Assembly (NCBI GenBank): GCA_965644295.1
Contig: CBFFRP010000348.1
Span: 62,001-126,000 of the forward strand
Direction of reading: 5' to 3'
Length of the DNA: 64,000 nucleotides
Source: Paraphysomonas bandaiensis
Taxonomy: Eukaryota; Chrysophyceae
Of this stretch, positions 32,396 to 42,652 are shown one piece after another. The notes beneath the pieces were generated by a model, which worked only from the letters and a program-made list of their open reading frames with translations, did not search any database and was not told the origin of the DNA. Both the position numbers and the translations under genes were made by a program. Every line of letters starts with the position of its first letter. Position 1 is the first letter of the stretch.

Positions 32396-34060
32396 ATGGC
32401 TTATCCCATGTCCAAGTCCATACCTCTCGGACTGTATGCGCAAACTGTATTTAGGTCTTATAGGACACACCAACAGCACGTGTCAACTAAATATGGATAA
32501 GTTCAAAAGGCAAGGAAAGACAAAAAGGAAAATGCTACGAAGAGCGTGTAGCAGCCAGGATCAAAGGATTATACTGGTTGTCATATCTGTTGAGAGCTTC
32601 GTAGTGACAAAGCCCGACAATACAAGTTGAAAAAACGGAGGATATTGAGAAACCTCGAAAATCAAACAGGAAATTCGAGACAGAATGGATGAGAAATGCT
32701 AACGATGGAGAGTCACCTGATGATAAGGTGGAAACGTTTGGAGAAGAGGTTTTGCTATCTTCTGAAGTACCTAGTGTATATCTGGACAGTTGTGCAAGTA
32801 TAAGGCTGTTTATAGTAAAAGATACGATGGCACCGGAGTCGTTTACTTCAGAGTTTGGGGCAATCCAATTGACTAGGAAGGGTTCCCAATTGGAGATACA
32901 GGGAACTGGTACATTCAAGGAATGGAAAGATATCAGCGTTGGTGAAGAGGCGACGAACATTGTGTCAGGAGAATGTTGCGATCAACGGGCTACGAATTAC
33001 AACTGCTCAGAAAACCTAAAATTGTGGATATGGACTCCGGAAATGAGGTATTGACTGGAGAGAACGACGAGCATGAAGGAATGACGAACGTGGATTTGGC
33101 GGAGGTGTTAAATCTGCCAGATATGTCTATGTGCAATCAGATGGAGTAGGTAAATTTGTCGGATAACACAGGACAAGATGCGTTGGATCTCTTACATGGG
33201 CGTACTGGACATGTTTCAAAAAATCGACGTTAATAGAAGCTCACCGACGCATGTTATTCAAGGATCAGGACTGCAACGACAGCATCTTTCGAAGGCGAAG
33301 GAGAAGATTTGCAAGAAACCTCGGTGTAAATGGTGTGCCAAGGCGAAGATAACCAGACATTCGTTTAAATCACGGGATGATAAGGTGATAAGCACACAGT
33401 CAGGTTTCTGTAAAGGGTGACAGCTGACATCTCAGTGTATTTTAAATGTAAATAATCAAGACATGGATATAAATGTACTTCTATTTACGGACTTGGCAAC
33501 AAAGATGATATGGGAGTATGGATTAAAGACTGGAAGTGGAGATGAAGTTTTCAAATGCTTCGACACTTATGTCAGGTTCAGTTAGTGAAGTACGAGGGGT
33601 GGGACCGTATTGTAGAGTATCATGCCGATGGAGGATCTGAACTTATTAGTCAGCAGATAAGAGAGTATCTGTTGCAGCGATATAGGACTCGGGTGTCACG
33701 CGAGACACGCCAGAGCTCAATGCAGTATCTGAGAGGAAGTTTCGGACCGTTGGGGAGATGACATTGACTATGTTGACGGCATCCGGACTTCGAAGTGCAT
33801 GTTTCATTGTTCGACGTATGCCAACTCGGACGTGGAAAGGATGAATGTCGCCACGTGAGTGTGTCCCAGGGGTAGCGTTCCTAGCTTATCGTGGCTAAGA
33901 AAAATGTATATGTTCTAACGCCTAAGGCTTGGGATTGGGAGGAAAAAGAAGGATCGGGGGGATAAGGTGATGACAGGCTACTTCATAGGGTATCCAGCTG
34001 ATCGAAAAGGATACAAGGTGCTAGTGGGGGATACCATAGATGAAAAGCAGGAATTATAGG
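32379..34060 (+). mobile_element. Decayed Ty1/copia retrotransposon (gag-protease-integrase remnants)
   Basis: Pieces in the copia order, in shifting frames with stops. A possible gag piece at 32379-32630 and a protease-like LDSCASIRLF near 32785 come first. They are followed by LLHGRTGHVSKNRR with a downstream CKWCAKAKITRHSF near 33180-33370, the GAG-pre-integrase zinc-finger region. An integrase core EYHADGGSELISQQIREYL lies near 33615-33680, and a post-integrase GYFIGYPADRKGYKVLVGD near 33975-34030. No reverse transcriptase or RNase H is seen, so the element is truncated before pol is complete, with the Tc1 relic immediately beyond. Not functional. Confidence 0.8.
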
Positions 34061-34075
34061 AGGACATAATTACAG

Positions 34076-34763
34076 CGTTGCTGGAGAGCTGTTGGCGAAA
34101 GATATGATCCGACCTGTACTACAGCGACAGTGAAGCATAACGATAAAATAATGGTTTGGGGATGTTTCTGTTCTCATGGCGTAGGAGATTTGTACCGTGT
34201 GGAGGGAATTTTAAGGAAGGAACAGTACCTATACATCGTTGAAAACCATTTCTATACCAGTGCAGAGCGACTATACCCTGATTTCGATTGTATTTTCCAA
34301 GAAGATAACGATCCGAAACACACCGCGAGAATTGTACGGCAATGGTATGATGACCAAGATCTTATCCGTATGGATTGGCCCGCTCAATCTCCTGATTTGA
34401 ACCCGATAGAGAATCTTTGGGCAATCCTAGATCATCGCATGAAAGATCAATCTTCCAACGACCTAAACGAGCTTTTTCAGCTGCTACTGAAGACATGGAA
34501 TGAACTCCCAGTTAGCTTATTATAGCATGCCTAGAAGATGCCAAGATGTGATAGATGCGAAAGGATATGCCACTAAGTATTTAGTAGGGGTTTTTATAAG
34601 AATCCTAAAAATCAAGGTTTTGACACATTAATTAAGAAAATTTTCACCAATTTTTAAGCTGAATAGCTCATTAGAAAGCCCTAAAAAAACTACACATTTC
34701 CTATTATTAGAGTAATATCCAGTTTTTACATTTGCTTGAGTGAAATTCTCATACTTTTACACT
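34076..34763 (+). mobile_element. Tc1/mariner transposase C-terminal fragment and right end
   Basis: The open stretch to TAG at 34523-34525 encodes the C-terminal catalytic half of a Tc1/mariner DDE transposase: VWGCFCSHGVG, then FQEDNDPKHTARIVRQW (second Asp) and WPAQSPDLNPIENLWAILD (third acidic residue, spacing typical of DD34-E/D). The N-terminal DNA-binding part and first Asp are missing, cut off at the copia junction near 34070. After about 240 bp the element appears to end at CACTG (34759-34763). No matching left terminus was found. Not autonomous. Confidence 0.88.
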
Positions 34764-34900
34764 GCAGTCAGCATCTTATTTTTCGGAAATAAATTGAAGC
34801 AAAATTACACTATATTACTGCAATAAAACTACGGCTGGAATACAGATAATTGTTATCTCAATATTAGAGGCATCTTGGAACAAAAATATACCAAGGATGC
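34764..34900 (+). repeat. Dispersed repeat, inverted copy of 8034-8170
   Basis: Begins exactly at the apparent Tc1 terminus and matches the reverse complement of 8034-8170 over about 137 bp with scattered differences. Confidence 0.75.
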
Positions 34901-36028
34901 TTATACGAACAAAGGTAACGGGGGTATTCTGTCCGTATACGATCTGTAGCATCCGTAAAAGAATAGTCCGAGCACAGTACCGTATTTCACAAAAACAAGA
35001 ACAGGAGTTGAGAAGAGACTGAAGATGATGATATGCTGACACATACCAACGCTCCATAACCAGTGAGAGATAGATGCTGATGCTTGGCACACTAGTCACG
35101 TTCATGATGACAGATGTTTCCGGGAAGTCACGGCTCCAACCATGATGAAAACAAGAGCCCGCTTCACTCCGCAGGAATATGAAGACCACACAGAGAGCAC
35201 CAATGGCCTCCCAACAAGATGAACAAATCCTCAGGTGATACAATGTGGACATATACCATGTATACGTCATATTCATGTCTTGTATACATACAGATCGTGC
35301 TTGTGACTAGACTTGAATCTTATACAAGCATGTGTACTATATGCTATATTGTATGCAAGGTAATAAGAGTGTAGTGATGGGTATAGATGGTGATGTACAT
35401 ACATATATAGGAGGTATAAGGTATGAATGTACACATATTTGCCTTATTGATATCTAATTCTTTCTATCTGCAGCTAGAGAAGAATCAGTACCAACGCAGC
35501 ATACAGTGTTATATGTGTGTAATAATATGTCCTGTGTGTGGTGTGGGTGGTATAGGTGACACATGCATAGCACCAATGCAGTATGAATACCATGATGACA
35601 AGCAGTGCAATGACATAGTGTGGTGTACATACAAGCCTATATGTAATAATAATATACACAATATATATCACTAGCGAGAGGTCTCACTTTTCCTGATGTA
35701 GCCCGTATATAAGTGTAACTTGCTCCCAACCATAACCAGCAATCACATAATAGTCACCCGAAAGTAGACAGCCAGATCTTTATCATAGGAATAATAGTTT
35801 AACGCCACAGCGTTACACAGAGAATGTGAAAATTTAGAGCTCTACTGAGGTGAAGAGATGAAAGAAGACTCAGGTTTAGATTTACAGATCAGTCTATTTT
35901 ACTGTCAAGAATTTTTCTCAGTCGTACAATAGCTAGGAGGCATCATGGTACAACACTGAATTGAGTGGGAGTGTTGAGATCTGATGATTCTATATGCTTG
36001 CAATTGAGTGCAGTATTAGTATAAATAA
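34901..36028. other. Repeat-rich intergenic
   Basis: A 153-codon minus-strand frame beginning at 35276 is rich in Cys and hydrophobic residues, but its end runs into the dispersed repeat, and a plus-strand frame at 35423-35674 runs through TATA/GTGT tracts. Neither has a recognisable family, so no gene is called. Confidence 0.4.
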
Positions 36029-36095
36029 AAGTGGTTTACTGGAGCGGGAATCCAACCCGCGCATGGACAGCCATACTTACCACTGGCACAGAATG
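36029..36095 (-). ncRNA. tRNA-like Pol III unit (SINE head or tRNA relic)
   Basis: On the minus strand an A-box-like TGTGCCAGTGG (36090-36080) is followed by a B-box-like GGTTGGATTCC (36057-36047), one base from GGTTCGANTCC, inside a 5-bp stem GCGGG/CCCGC that forms a T-arm. A TTTT run lies just downstream (about 36032-36029). The A-B spacing is shorter than in a normal tRNA and no complete acceptor stem or anticodon arm folds, so this is a tRNA-derived relic or SINE promoter rather than a functional tRNA. Confidence 0.45.
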
Positions 36096-36249
36096 GGCTC
36101 CATTGTCGAGCGAATACAAGTAGGACTCAGGACATAGACGGCACTTGATATATTATATATTATATATAAAGCAATGCAAACACGCCACCAAAACCTAAGC
36201 TGGCTTTGGCGGGTCATGCCTGTAAACTGAAAACTAAAAACCAGTAGCA

Positions 36250-36597
36250 ATTTTCAGCGCCACGCATTAAGGAAAATCCTATCATGTTTTGTTGTACAGA
36301 ACCTTAATCTTAACATCAACAGTCTCGTATATTTAGAATATCTCAAGGAGTGGTTTACAGCTATCGCCAAGTTACCCTGGTGGATATATGTAGATATGTC
36401 TGATTCTTCATTCAAGACTAATAATAATTTGTAATAATAAGGCGCTATGACTGTATTGTGTATTGTTGCATGTCTGGTTGTCATGTGCATATGGACGCTA
36501 AATGAAGTGGTAACAGCCATACCAAATTTACTGCAGTAATAATTCATATAAGTCAGTCTTTCATTAATTATTTCCTCAAAGACTCTATTTTTCAATA
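36250..36597. repeat. Duplicated block, copy 1
   Basis: About 350 bp, from CAGCGCCACGCATTAAGG through the AAAGACTCTATTTTT end, repeated at 38553-38918 with small indels and substitutions. The copy is in direct orientation. Confidence 0.85.
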
Positions 36598-36708
36598 ACT
36601 ACAATTTGAAATAATTGCAATTGGCGGATGCAATCGAAATCGACTAATTGATTCACCATACAAGTGTGTATCCGTTCATCTATCCAATGTTCAAATGAAA
36701 TTAGCATG

Positions 36709-37239
36709 CTAAATCTTGCTGTCGGAGTATGTGGATTGCATGAGTTTATCCTTCTTTGATCGGATTACACCATATACAATCCCAGCAGCCAGCAGCACCA
36801 ATGGCACTCCCAACACGACAATGAGGACAATGCCGAGACTGTTGATATCCCACTGGGAGGTGTCATCATCATTGCTAGATCCCGATGACACGACAGGGTT
36901 CTTGCACACGACTTCCAGAGCTCCGTCAATGCATATGAAAGTTGCTTCAGACATACAGCACGCTGTCATGCCCGTAACACTTCCGCACGACTCTGTCATG
37001 GTGTATGTGTATTCCTCCTGACACTCATAGTATATATCATCAATGACCAATGGTGTGCAGTACCACTGAAAGGTATCATTCGTACATGTCACTCCACCCC
37101 ATCCATCACAGCATCCGACAAACTGTATGTCATGTGACGATCCACAGTAGCCTTCATAACCAGATGTCTCCGAGCAAGTGTTGTCAAAGCTATCCCCCAG
37201 AGTTACAGCTGTAGAAACTGCAGACTTAATGACGTTCAT
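36709..37239 (-). CDS. Cys-rich single-pass membrane protein, unknown family
   Basis: 176 aa from ATG 37239-37237 to TAG 36711-36709. The first 115 residues hold about fourteen cysteines in a regular pattern (CSETSGYEGYC, VGCCDGW, CTNDTFQWYC, ACCMSEATFIC, VVCKN), typical of an extracellular disulphide-bonded domain. A Ser/Asp linker leads to one membrane span (GIVLIVVLGVPLVLLAAGIVYGV), then RSKKDK and a short tail, so the topology is type I. No signal peptide precedes the ectodomain; one may sit on an unrecognised 5' exon. A truncated copy of residues about 65-90 lies at 38926-39006. I do not recognise the family. Confidence 0.6.
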   Translation of the reverse strand: MNVIKSAVSTAVTLGDSFDNTCSETSGYEGYCGSSHDIQFVGCCDGWGGVTCTNDTFQWYCTPLVIDDIYYECQEEYTYTMTESCGSVTGMTACCMSEATFICIDGALEVVCKNPVVSSGSSNDDDTSQWDINSLGIVLIVVLGVPLVLLAAGIVYGVIRSKKDKLMQSTYSDSKI

Positions 37240-38552
37240 CTCAGTGGTGTAAATGTGAGTAGCTTTAATGTAAGAGGGGTGTTATATTACCATACATATT
37301 GCGCTGCAGCGCAGTGGTGTCCCAGAAGAATGTCCTGCTGTGCACATATATGTATGGTCGGTATGGTAAAGGTCACTAATAGGACAAAACGAGGACAAAA
37401 TCCAGCAAAATTCCAACAATTGTTTTTGTCAGTTGCCAACAGAGCTGGAATTCTGTCTGTTGGAATAAGTCGACCGAGCGGAATATGGCGATCCAGAAAA
37501 ACAATCCAGGCTTTTTTGATGCATGTTGTTTTTTGACGAATATATTTCAGAGAAATAACGAAAAAAGGTCGATTTTTTTGCTGGATCGACTTATTCCCAC
37601 AGACGGAATTCTTCCATTCTCTGCTCGCTTGCTCTCACTGATGTGAAGCAAAGCATAAAGCATTGACACAAGTCACAAGTGACTGTATAAAGCTGATAGC
37701 ATGATATTTTCGCATGGGTGCATTGTCCCGAAAGTTGTCAGTGCATAAGAAGTAGAGGACATCCTTGATCAAACAGCTCTTGAAGTAATCTGGAGTGCCT
37801 AGCGAGGATAGTATATTGCAAGAAGAAATGTGTACGAACGGATTGACTACGATAGCACGCCATGGGGACTCCTGCTGAGGGGTTCAAGGATAAGAGACCC
37901 CACAACTCATGAAGGTATGACTCTTGGTATTGTATTATATACCATGTCACACTGCATCAGGCAAATAATTCAGCACGCGTTTTTGAATTCCGTATCAAAT
38001 GTTTAAAGGACGAGGCTTCTTATTGCCTTAATTAGCATCATCATTACATTTATATAAACATGCTTAACCTCTGCGAGTGCACCTGATTTGAATGATGTAT
38101 GTATGATATGAGACACACGACACAATATCCTGATAAGCACAATGTGACTCAAACCCTGAAAGAGTTGGGTGCTACTGCCCTTAACTACCTATACAGCATC
38201 AGATATGACACTTAAACTCTCCTGTATAATTCTTGAAGTTGTTTCGAAGTCCTGGTTATGAAGATAGATCGCTTGCACTGACATCATTATGATCTTCCAC
38301 ATCAGACGAAGGGTGGAAGATGACTTAGAGTGCTTGATGATCTCCTTTTGATAGCTGACTCGTCATTGTGGTTTCTCTATAATTGTGTAATATAATGAAA
38401 TCACATACATATGACTGTCAATATCATAATTAATTATTAAGATAAAAGTGAGTATTGTATTATATACCATGTCACACTGCATCAGGCAAATAATTCAGAA
38501 CGCGTTTTCGAAGTATAGCCCCGTCTGTACACAAATAATGTCAACTGGCACT
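37240..38552. other. Intergenic with local duplications
   Basis: About 65 bp at 37928-37992 (TATTGTATTATATACCATGT onward) recur at 38449-38512 just before the second duplicated block. No gene recognised. Confidence 0.6.
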
Positions 38553-38918
38553 TTTCAGCGCCACGCATTAAGGAAAATCTTATCATGTTTTGTTGTACAG
38601 GACCTTAACCTCATCATCAACAGTCCCGTATATTTAGAATATCTCAAGGGGTGGTTTACATCTACGACCGCCAAGTTACCCTGGCGGATATATGTAGATA
38701 TGTCTGATTCTTCATTCAAGACAAATAATAATTTATAATAATAAGGCACTATGGCTGTATTGTGTATTGTTGCATGTCTGGTTGTCATGTGGTACACATC
38801 AACTGCACATGGACGCTAAATGAAGTGGTAACAGCCATGCCAAATTCTTTACTGTAGTAATAATTCATAGATAAGTCAGTCTTTCATTAATTATTTTCTC
38901 AAAGACTCTATTTTTACA
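38553..38918. repeat. Duplicated block, copy 2
   Basis: Direct copy of 36250-36597, slightly longer because of small insertions such as TACACATCAACTGCA. It is joined at its right end to a fragment of the Cys-rich gene. Confidence 0.85.
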
Positions 38919-38925
38919 GCACGTA

Positions 38926-39006
38926 GTCATGCCTGTTACATTCGCATGACTCAGTCATGGTGTATGTGTATTCCTCCTGAAACTCATAGTCTATATTATC
39001 AATTGT
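38926..39006 (-). pseudogene. Fragment of the Cys-rich membrane protein gene
   Basis: About 80 bp matching roughly 36958-37050 of the Cys-rich gene (shared CTCATGGTGTATGTGTATTC region with substitutions). In the original locus this piece lies about 360 bp right of the duplicated block; here it is directly adjacent, so the copy has an internal deletion. No open frame remains. Confidence 0.75.
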
Positions 39007-39454
39007 GAACGCTGCTCATATGCGATAAGTGTGGTAAATTGAATTTAGCCGCACATTTTTATCATCTTTTCAAGTCGTTGGATTGTGTGGTCGTAAATGT
39101 GGACATATCCTGGAAAACAGCACCACCTAATAGGAAACCTGTTAAGAAAGGTACTAGGCAGCAAGGAAATCAAAATGCTAAGCAATGTCAACGAAGAACA
39201 CTTAGTTGTTGTCGTATTGATATTTTTGTAAATCATTTAGGGATCTAGATATATGTGTTTTTATTATTATTCTAATCAATATGTGTGTAGAATTATACGT
39301 AATTAATATAATCGCTTCAGAAATATATAGGCCTCATTCTTTCCAATACTTATTACTGATAGCTCTGTTAGTTTAGGATTTACTTCGAGACACTGTGCTT
39401 ATGTTAATAGTGTGTGAGCAATCTCAATACCTGTTCGGAAGTACATGTCTGTCT
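39007..39454. other. Intergenic
   Basis: A short frame at 39039-39248 has basic residues but no recognisable domain. Nothing else seen. Confidence 0.4.
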
Positions 39455-39922
39455 TGCCTCATTCCAAGAGCGTGCTCTAGTAAAGTGCTAGTGTTGATTA
39501 AGCTAAGTAACATATAGATTATTAATTCTTTGTGTGTCGGCACCAAGAATGCAAGTACTTGCATAGCTTATATGAGATTACGAGAAACCCTGCGCATTCT
39601 ATGGAGGCCAATGTCACACTAGACCTATACTGAGTCATGCATGGTCACGAGAAGCTCCGCGTAAACTTTGTTAGGTAATGGCGTACGCGTTACCCTACTA
39701 GGATCTGCGCGAATTACATATATATAAACCATGCATATTTATGAGAAATCCCGCGTAATTAATCTTAACAAATGTGAACACAGGTGGGGCGGCAACAGAA
39801 TCTGCGCGTGATCGATGCGGTCAGCTACGTTGATACACGGGTAGGCGGGTGGTAGAATCAGTGCTACATCTCGGTGTTCTAGGTGGTATACCAGCGAGGT
39901 CGTGCAGGTCACGCCCTCGGAC
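39455..39922 (+). repeat. LTR-like repeat, copy 2 (empty site)
   Basis: Same order of blocks as 31705-32395, with several small deletions. It lacks the 174-bp insertion, preserving the uninterrupted target at about 39868-39878. It could be the 3' LTR of one element now about 8 kb long after nested insertions, or a separate solo LTR. Confidence 0.75.
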
Positions 39923-40145
39923 TATGTATTTGTACTCAATGGTGAACTACAAATGATTCCATTCTTGTTTTAGAGAAACACTTATGTTACTAGACAAGAC
40001 ATACACATATGGTCTTGTATAACTGCACGCAGAATAGGGCATATACTCTATAACTATGATGAACCATCATAGCAATGCAATGTGCAAGATATAACTACCA
40101 ACATAATGCCTTTAAAAGCTACATATCATCAACATTCTAAACAAA

Positions 40146-42193
40146 TTAAAACGAATCGACATCCTCCACCTCCTGCTCAACAGGTACCGCACCGCCAGTC
40201 TCAGTCTTGTACCATGTCGCTAATCGCGTCCTCTTCTCCAGGGCATCAACAAAAAACACCGGTGGTCTTAATCTGTGCTCTGCGTACTCCATATCCAGTG
40301 CATTTGCCAACCGCAGCAGGTGGTGTTCATTCCAGTGATTCGCCATCATATGAAATCCAACTGGAAGCATGAGTGGGGACTTTTTCTGTTGTCCAGGTGG
40401 TACATCCTCCGAAATGTAACCCACTGGAACGCTGTATCCCGGCATGCCAATAAAATTACCCATGAAAATGTACTTCAGCAGCTTCATAGTTAGAGGAGTG
40501 TTGTTCTCGCCACTGATCTTCGCCTCGTCGGACAGCTCTGGTGGCTTCACTCCAACCGTGGGGTTAGCAATCACGGTTAGGTTATGAGTGGCATAGAGGT
40601 CACGCACATAATGGAAGGTCCACGCCCGAAGTTTTTCTGCCGATATGACCTCCAGGGCTGTCATAGTCTTTCCGAGTCCTATAGTGATCTGAGTGTTAGG
40701 TTCGAGTAGATCCCAATTGGAATGGAAGACGGTGTCGAAACCAAGGGCAAATTCTGTAGAAATCTTGATCCCATGAGAAAGACTCATCCACTGAAGGTGG
40801 GGAATACTGATATCCACAACAGTTGCTCCCTTTTTAACCAGTACCGCTACGGCCTCTTTACATTTCGCTACAACTTCAGGGTCAGCGTCGTTAAACCATT
40901 CCTCAAATATGCCAATACGAACACCAGTGAGATCTTGTGTATCTTCAAACCCAGCAGTATGAGGTGGAGGGGGGCCTCTCGCATCACCATCGTAGAGAGC
41001 CGAGTAGAAGTGTCCAGGAAGTCGATCAGCTATGAGCTCATAGGCTAATCCAACGTCCAGTGCAGAAGTCGCAAGGGGGCCTGCCTTAATCATAGTAGTG
41101 TCCGTCTTATTGTTAAAAGGAATGCGGCTAAAGGTGGCCCCCAGTCCGTGCACTCCGGACATACTAGCTGGTATGCGGATCGACCCTCCACCGTCAAATC
41201 CTATCGCCACAGGCACTATACCTGTCGCTACCGCCACTGCAGACCCGGATGAAGATCCTCCAGAGTAATGATGAGGACTGTATGCGGAGAAAGGCCCTTG
41301 GAAGTGAGCACTCCACCCAAGGGGAGTCACCCCGCCTTCAGTCATAACCGTTACTCCAAAAATTATAGCACCCGCAGCACGGAATCGAGCTACAATGGGG
41401 TCATCAGTGTGAGCCGATTTACAGGTGCTACGGTGCTGTCCATTACATATAACATGTCCACCCACGTCTATCATGTCCTTAAAAGCAACTGGAACCCCAT
41501 CAAATAAACTTAATGGCTGACCCTGTTTATGTCTCATATCAGATGCGGCGGCTTGAGCAAGCACATTTTCTGGAATGATGGAAGAGAATATATTGAGGCC
41601 AGCATTCTCAAAGTCGCGAACAGCCCGCAAAGACGATTTCATGACATCGGTTGGTGTATGCGTCCCACTGCGGTAGGCATTAGCATAGTCGTTGATTGTG
41701 CGGAACTGGTGCTTCAATGGTGTCGTCGTCATACTCTTCAGACTCACTGATGACTCCTGCTGAGCCTTTGCAATTTCCCACTCCTCATTACTTGCCCTTC
41801 CGCACACAATGAGCACACAATCAGAATACACATGTTCATATACCTGTGCACCGGGTAGTACATCGGTGTGTAGTGTACCTGTGAGGCTAAAGTACGAATA
41901 TTTTCAAGGTGATTATTATTGAGCAGAGTGCGTCTCAATAGAGGGATCATAGTCAACGCCGCTGCAGCACACGTCACTCACACACAGTAACCCATGCACT
42001 ACTTACTGCTAAATACTTCCAGGATAGTTCCAGTTGCAACAGGTGCGATCACCCCCTGCATGTCGTAGCCTCCCTTACCCAGAGACAGACCCCCTCCTGA
42101 CACTGGGAGAGTGGGAACATCTCGAGCGGTATAAAACAAATACACTGAGAGGCACACCACTATCGCAAATGCGATATTCCAGAAAGAGGGCAT
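40146..42193 (-). CDS. Amidase-signature enzyme, membrane-anchored (FAAH-like)
   Basis: Exons 42193-42007, 41961-41879 and 41843-40146 join in frame to about 655 aa; the introns are 45 and 35 nt. The N-terminus ([21 protein letters not shown]) is a single membrane anchor or signal-anchor. The amidase core shows the Ser-cis-Ser-Lys triad: Lys in [12 protein letters not shown] (about 212), Ser in [14 protein letters not shown] (about 288) and the nucleophile in [11 protein letters not shown] (about 311). The family hydrolyses amides, for example fatty acid amides or N-acylethanolamines in FAAH-type members. The anchor plus length favours FAAH over GatA, but the substrate is not determined by these motifs. 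It is divergent from the silicon transporter, about 0.4 kb away. Confidence 0.88.
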
Positions 42194-42652
42194 AATGAAT
42201 AGGCTGTATGTGATATTACTCGCAGTGATGTGGGCCCCTGCACACTCTACATATACATGAGTACATGCATCCACAGCATATGCGGGTCTTCATACTATAT
42301 ATACCCACATCTACAGCAGTGTATACACTCTGTATCTCCATATGTATGTGCTGCTGATGCTGTATGTGGAAAGATATCAATACATTTCTTAAAAAGCAGG
42401 ATTTCTACAACAAAAAACTGTGTTTTTGCTGTATACGTGGTAGAGCGATGGTGTACCGTATATGGTTGGTATGTACAAATATGACGATTGAAAAATTGAA
42501 AAATACGATATTTTGTGCAAAATTTGGAGAATTTTTAGCGTACTAATATTGAAGATCGTACTATGGAGGATATTATTGGACACTGTGACTGGGCGGGTCT
42601 GGCGACTCATTCACTCTCATCTCACAATTCTCATCGCATCACCACAATAAAC
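42194..42652. promoter_or_regulatory. Divergent promoter interval, amidase / silicon transporter
   Basis: About 0.4-0.46 kb between two oppositely transcribed start codons, AT-rich with TATATATA near 42295. No specific factor site can be named. Confidence 0.35.

Noticed and set aside
34815-35276. 153-codon minus-strand frame, Cys- and hydrophobic-rich
   Set aside because: Its last codons lie in the dispersed repeat and no domain or splice partner was found.
36029-36095. Functional tRNA gene
   Set aside because: The T-arm stem is good, but the A-to-B spacing is too short and no acceptor or anticodon stem forms, so it is kept only as a tRNA-like relic.
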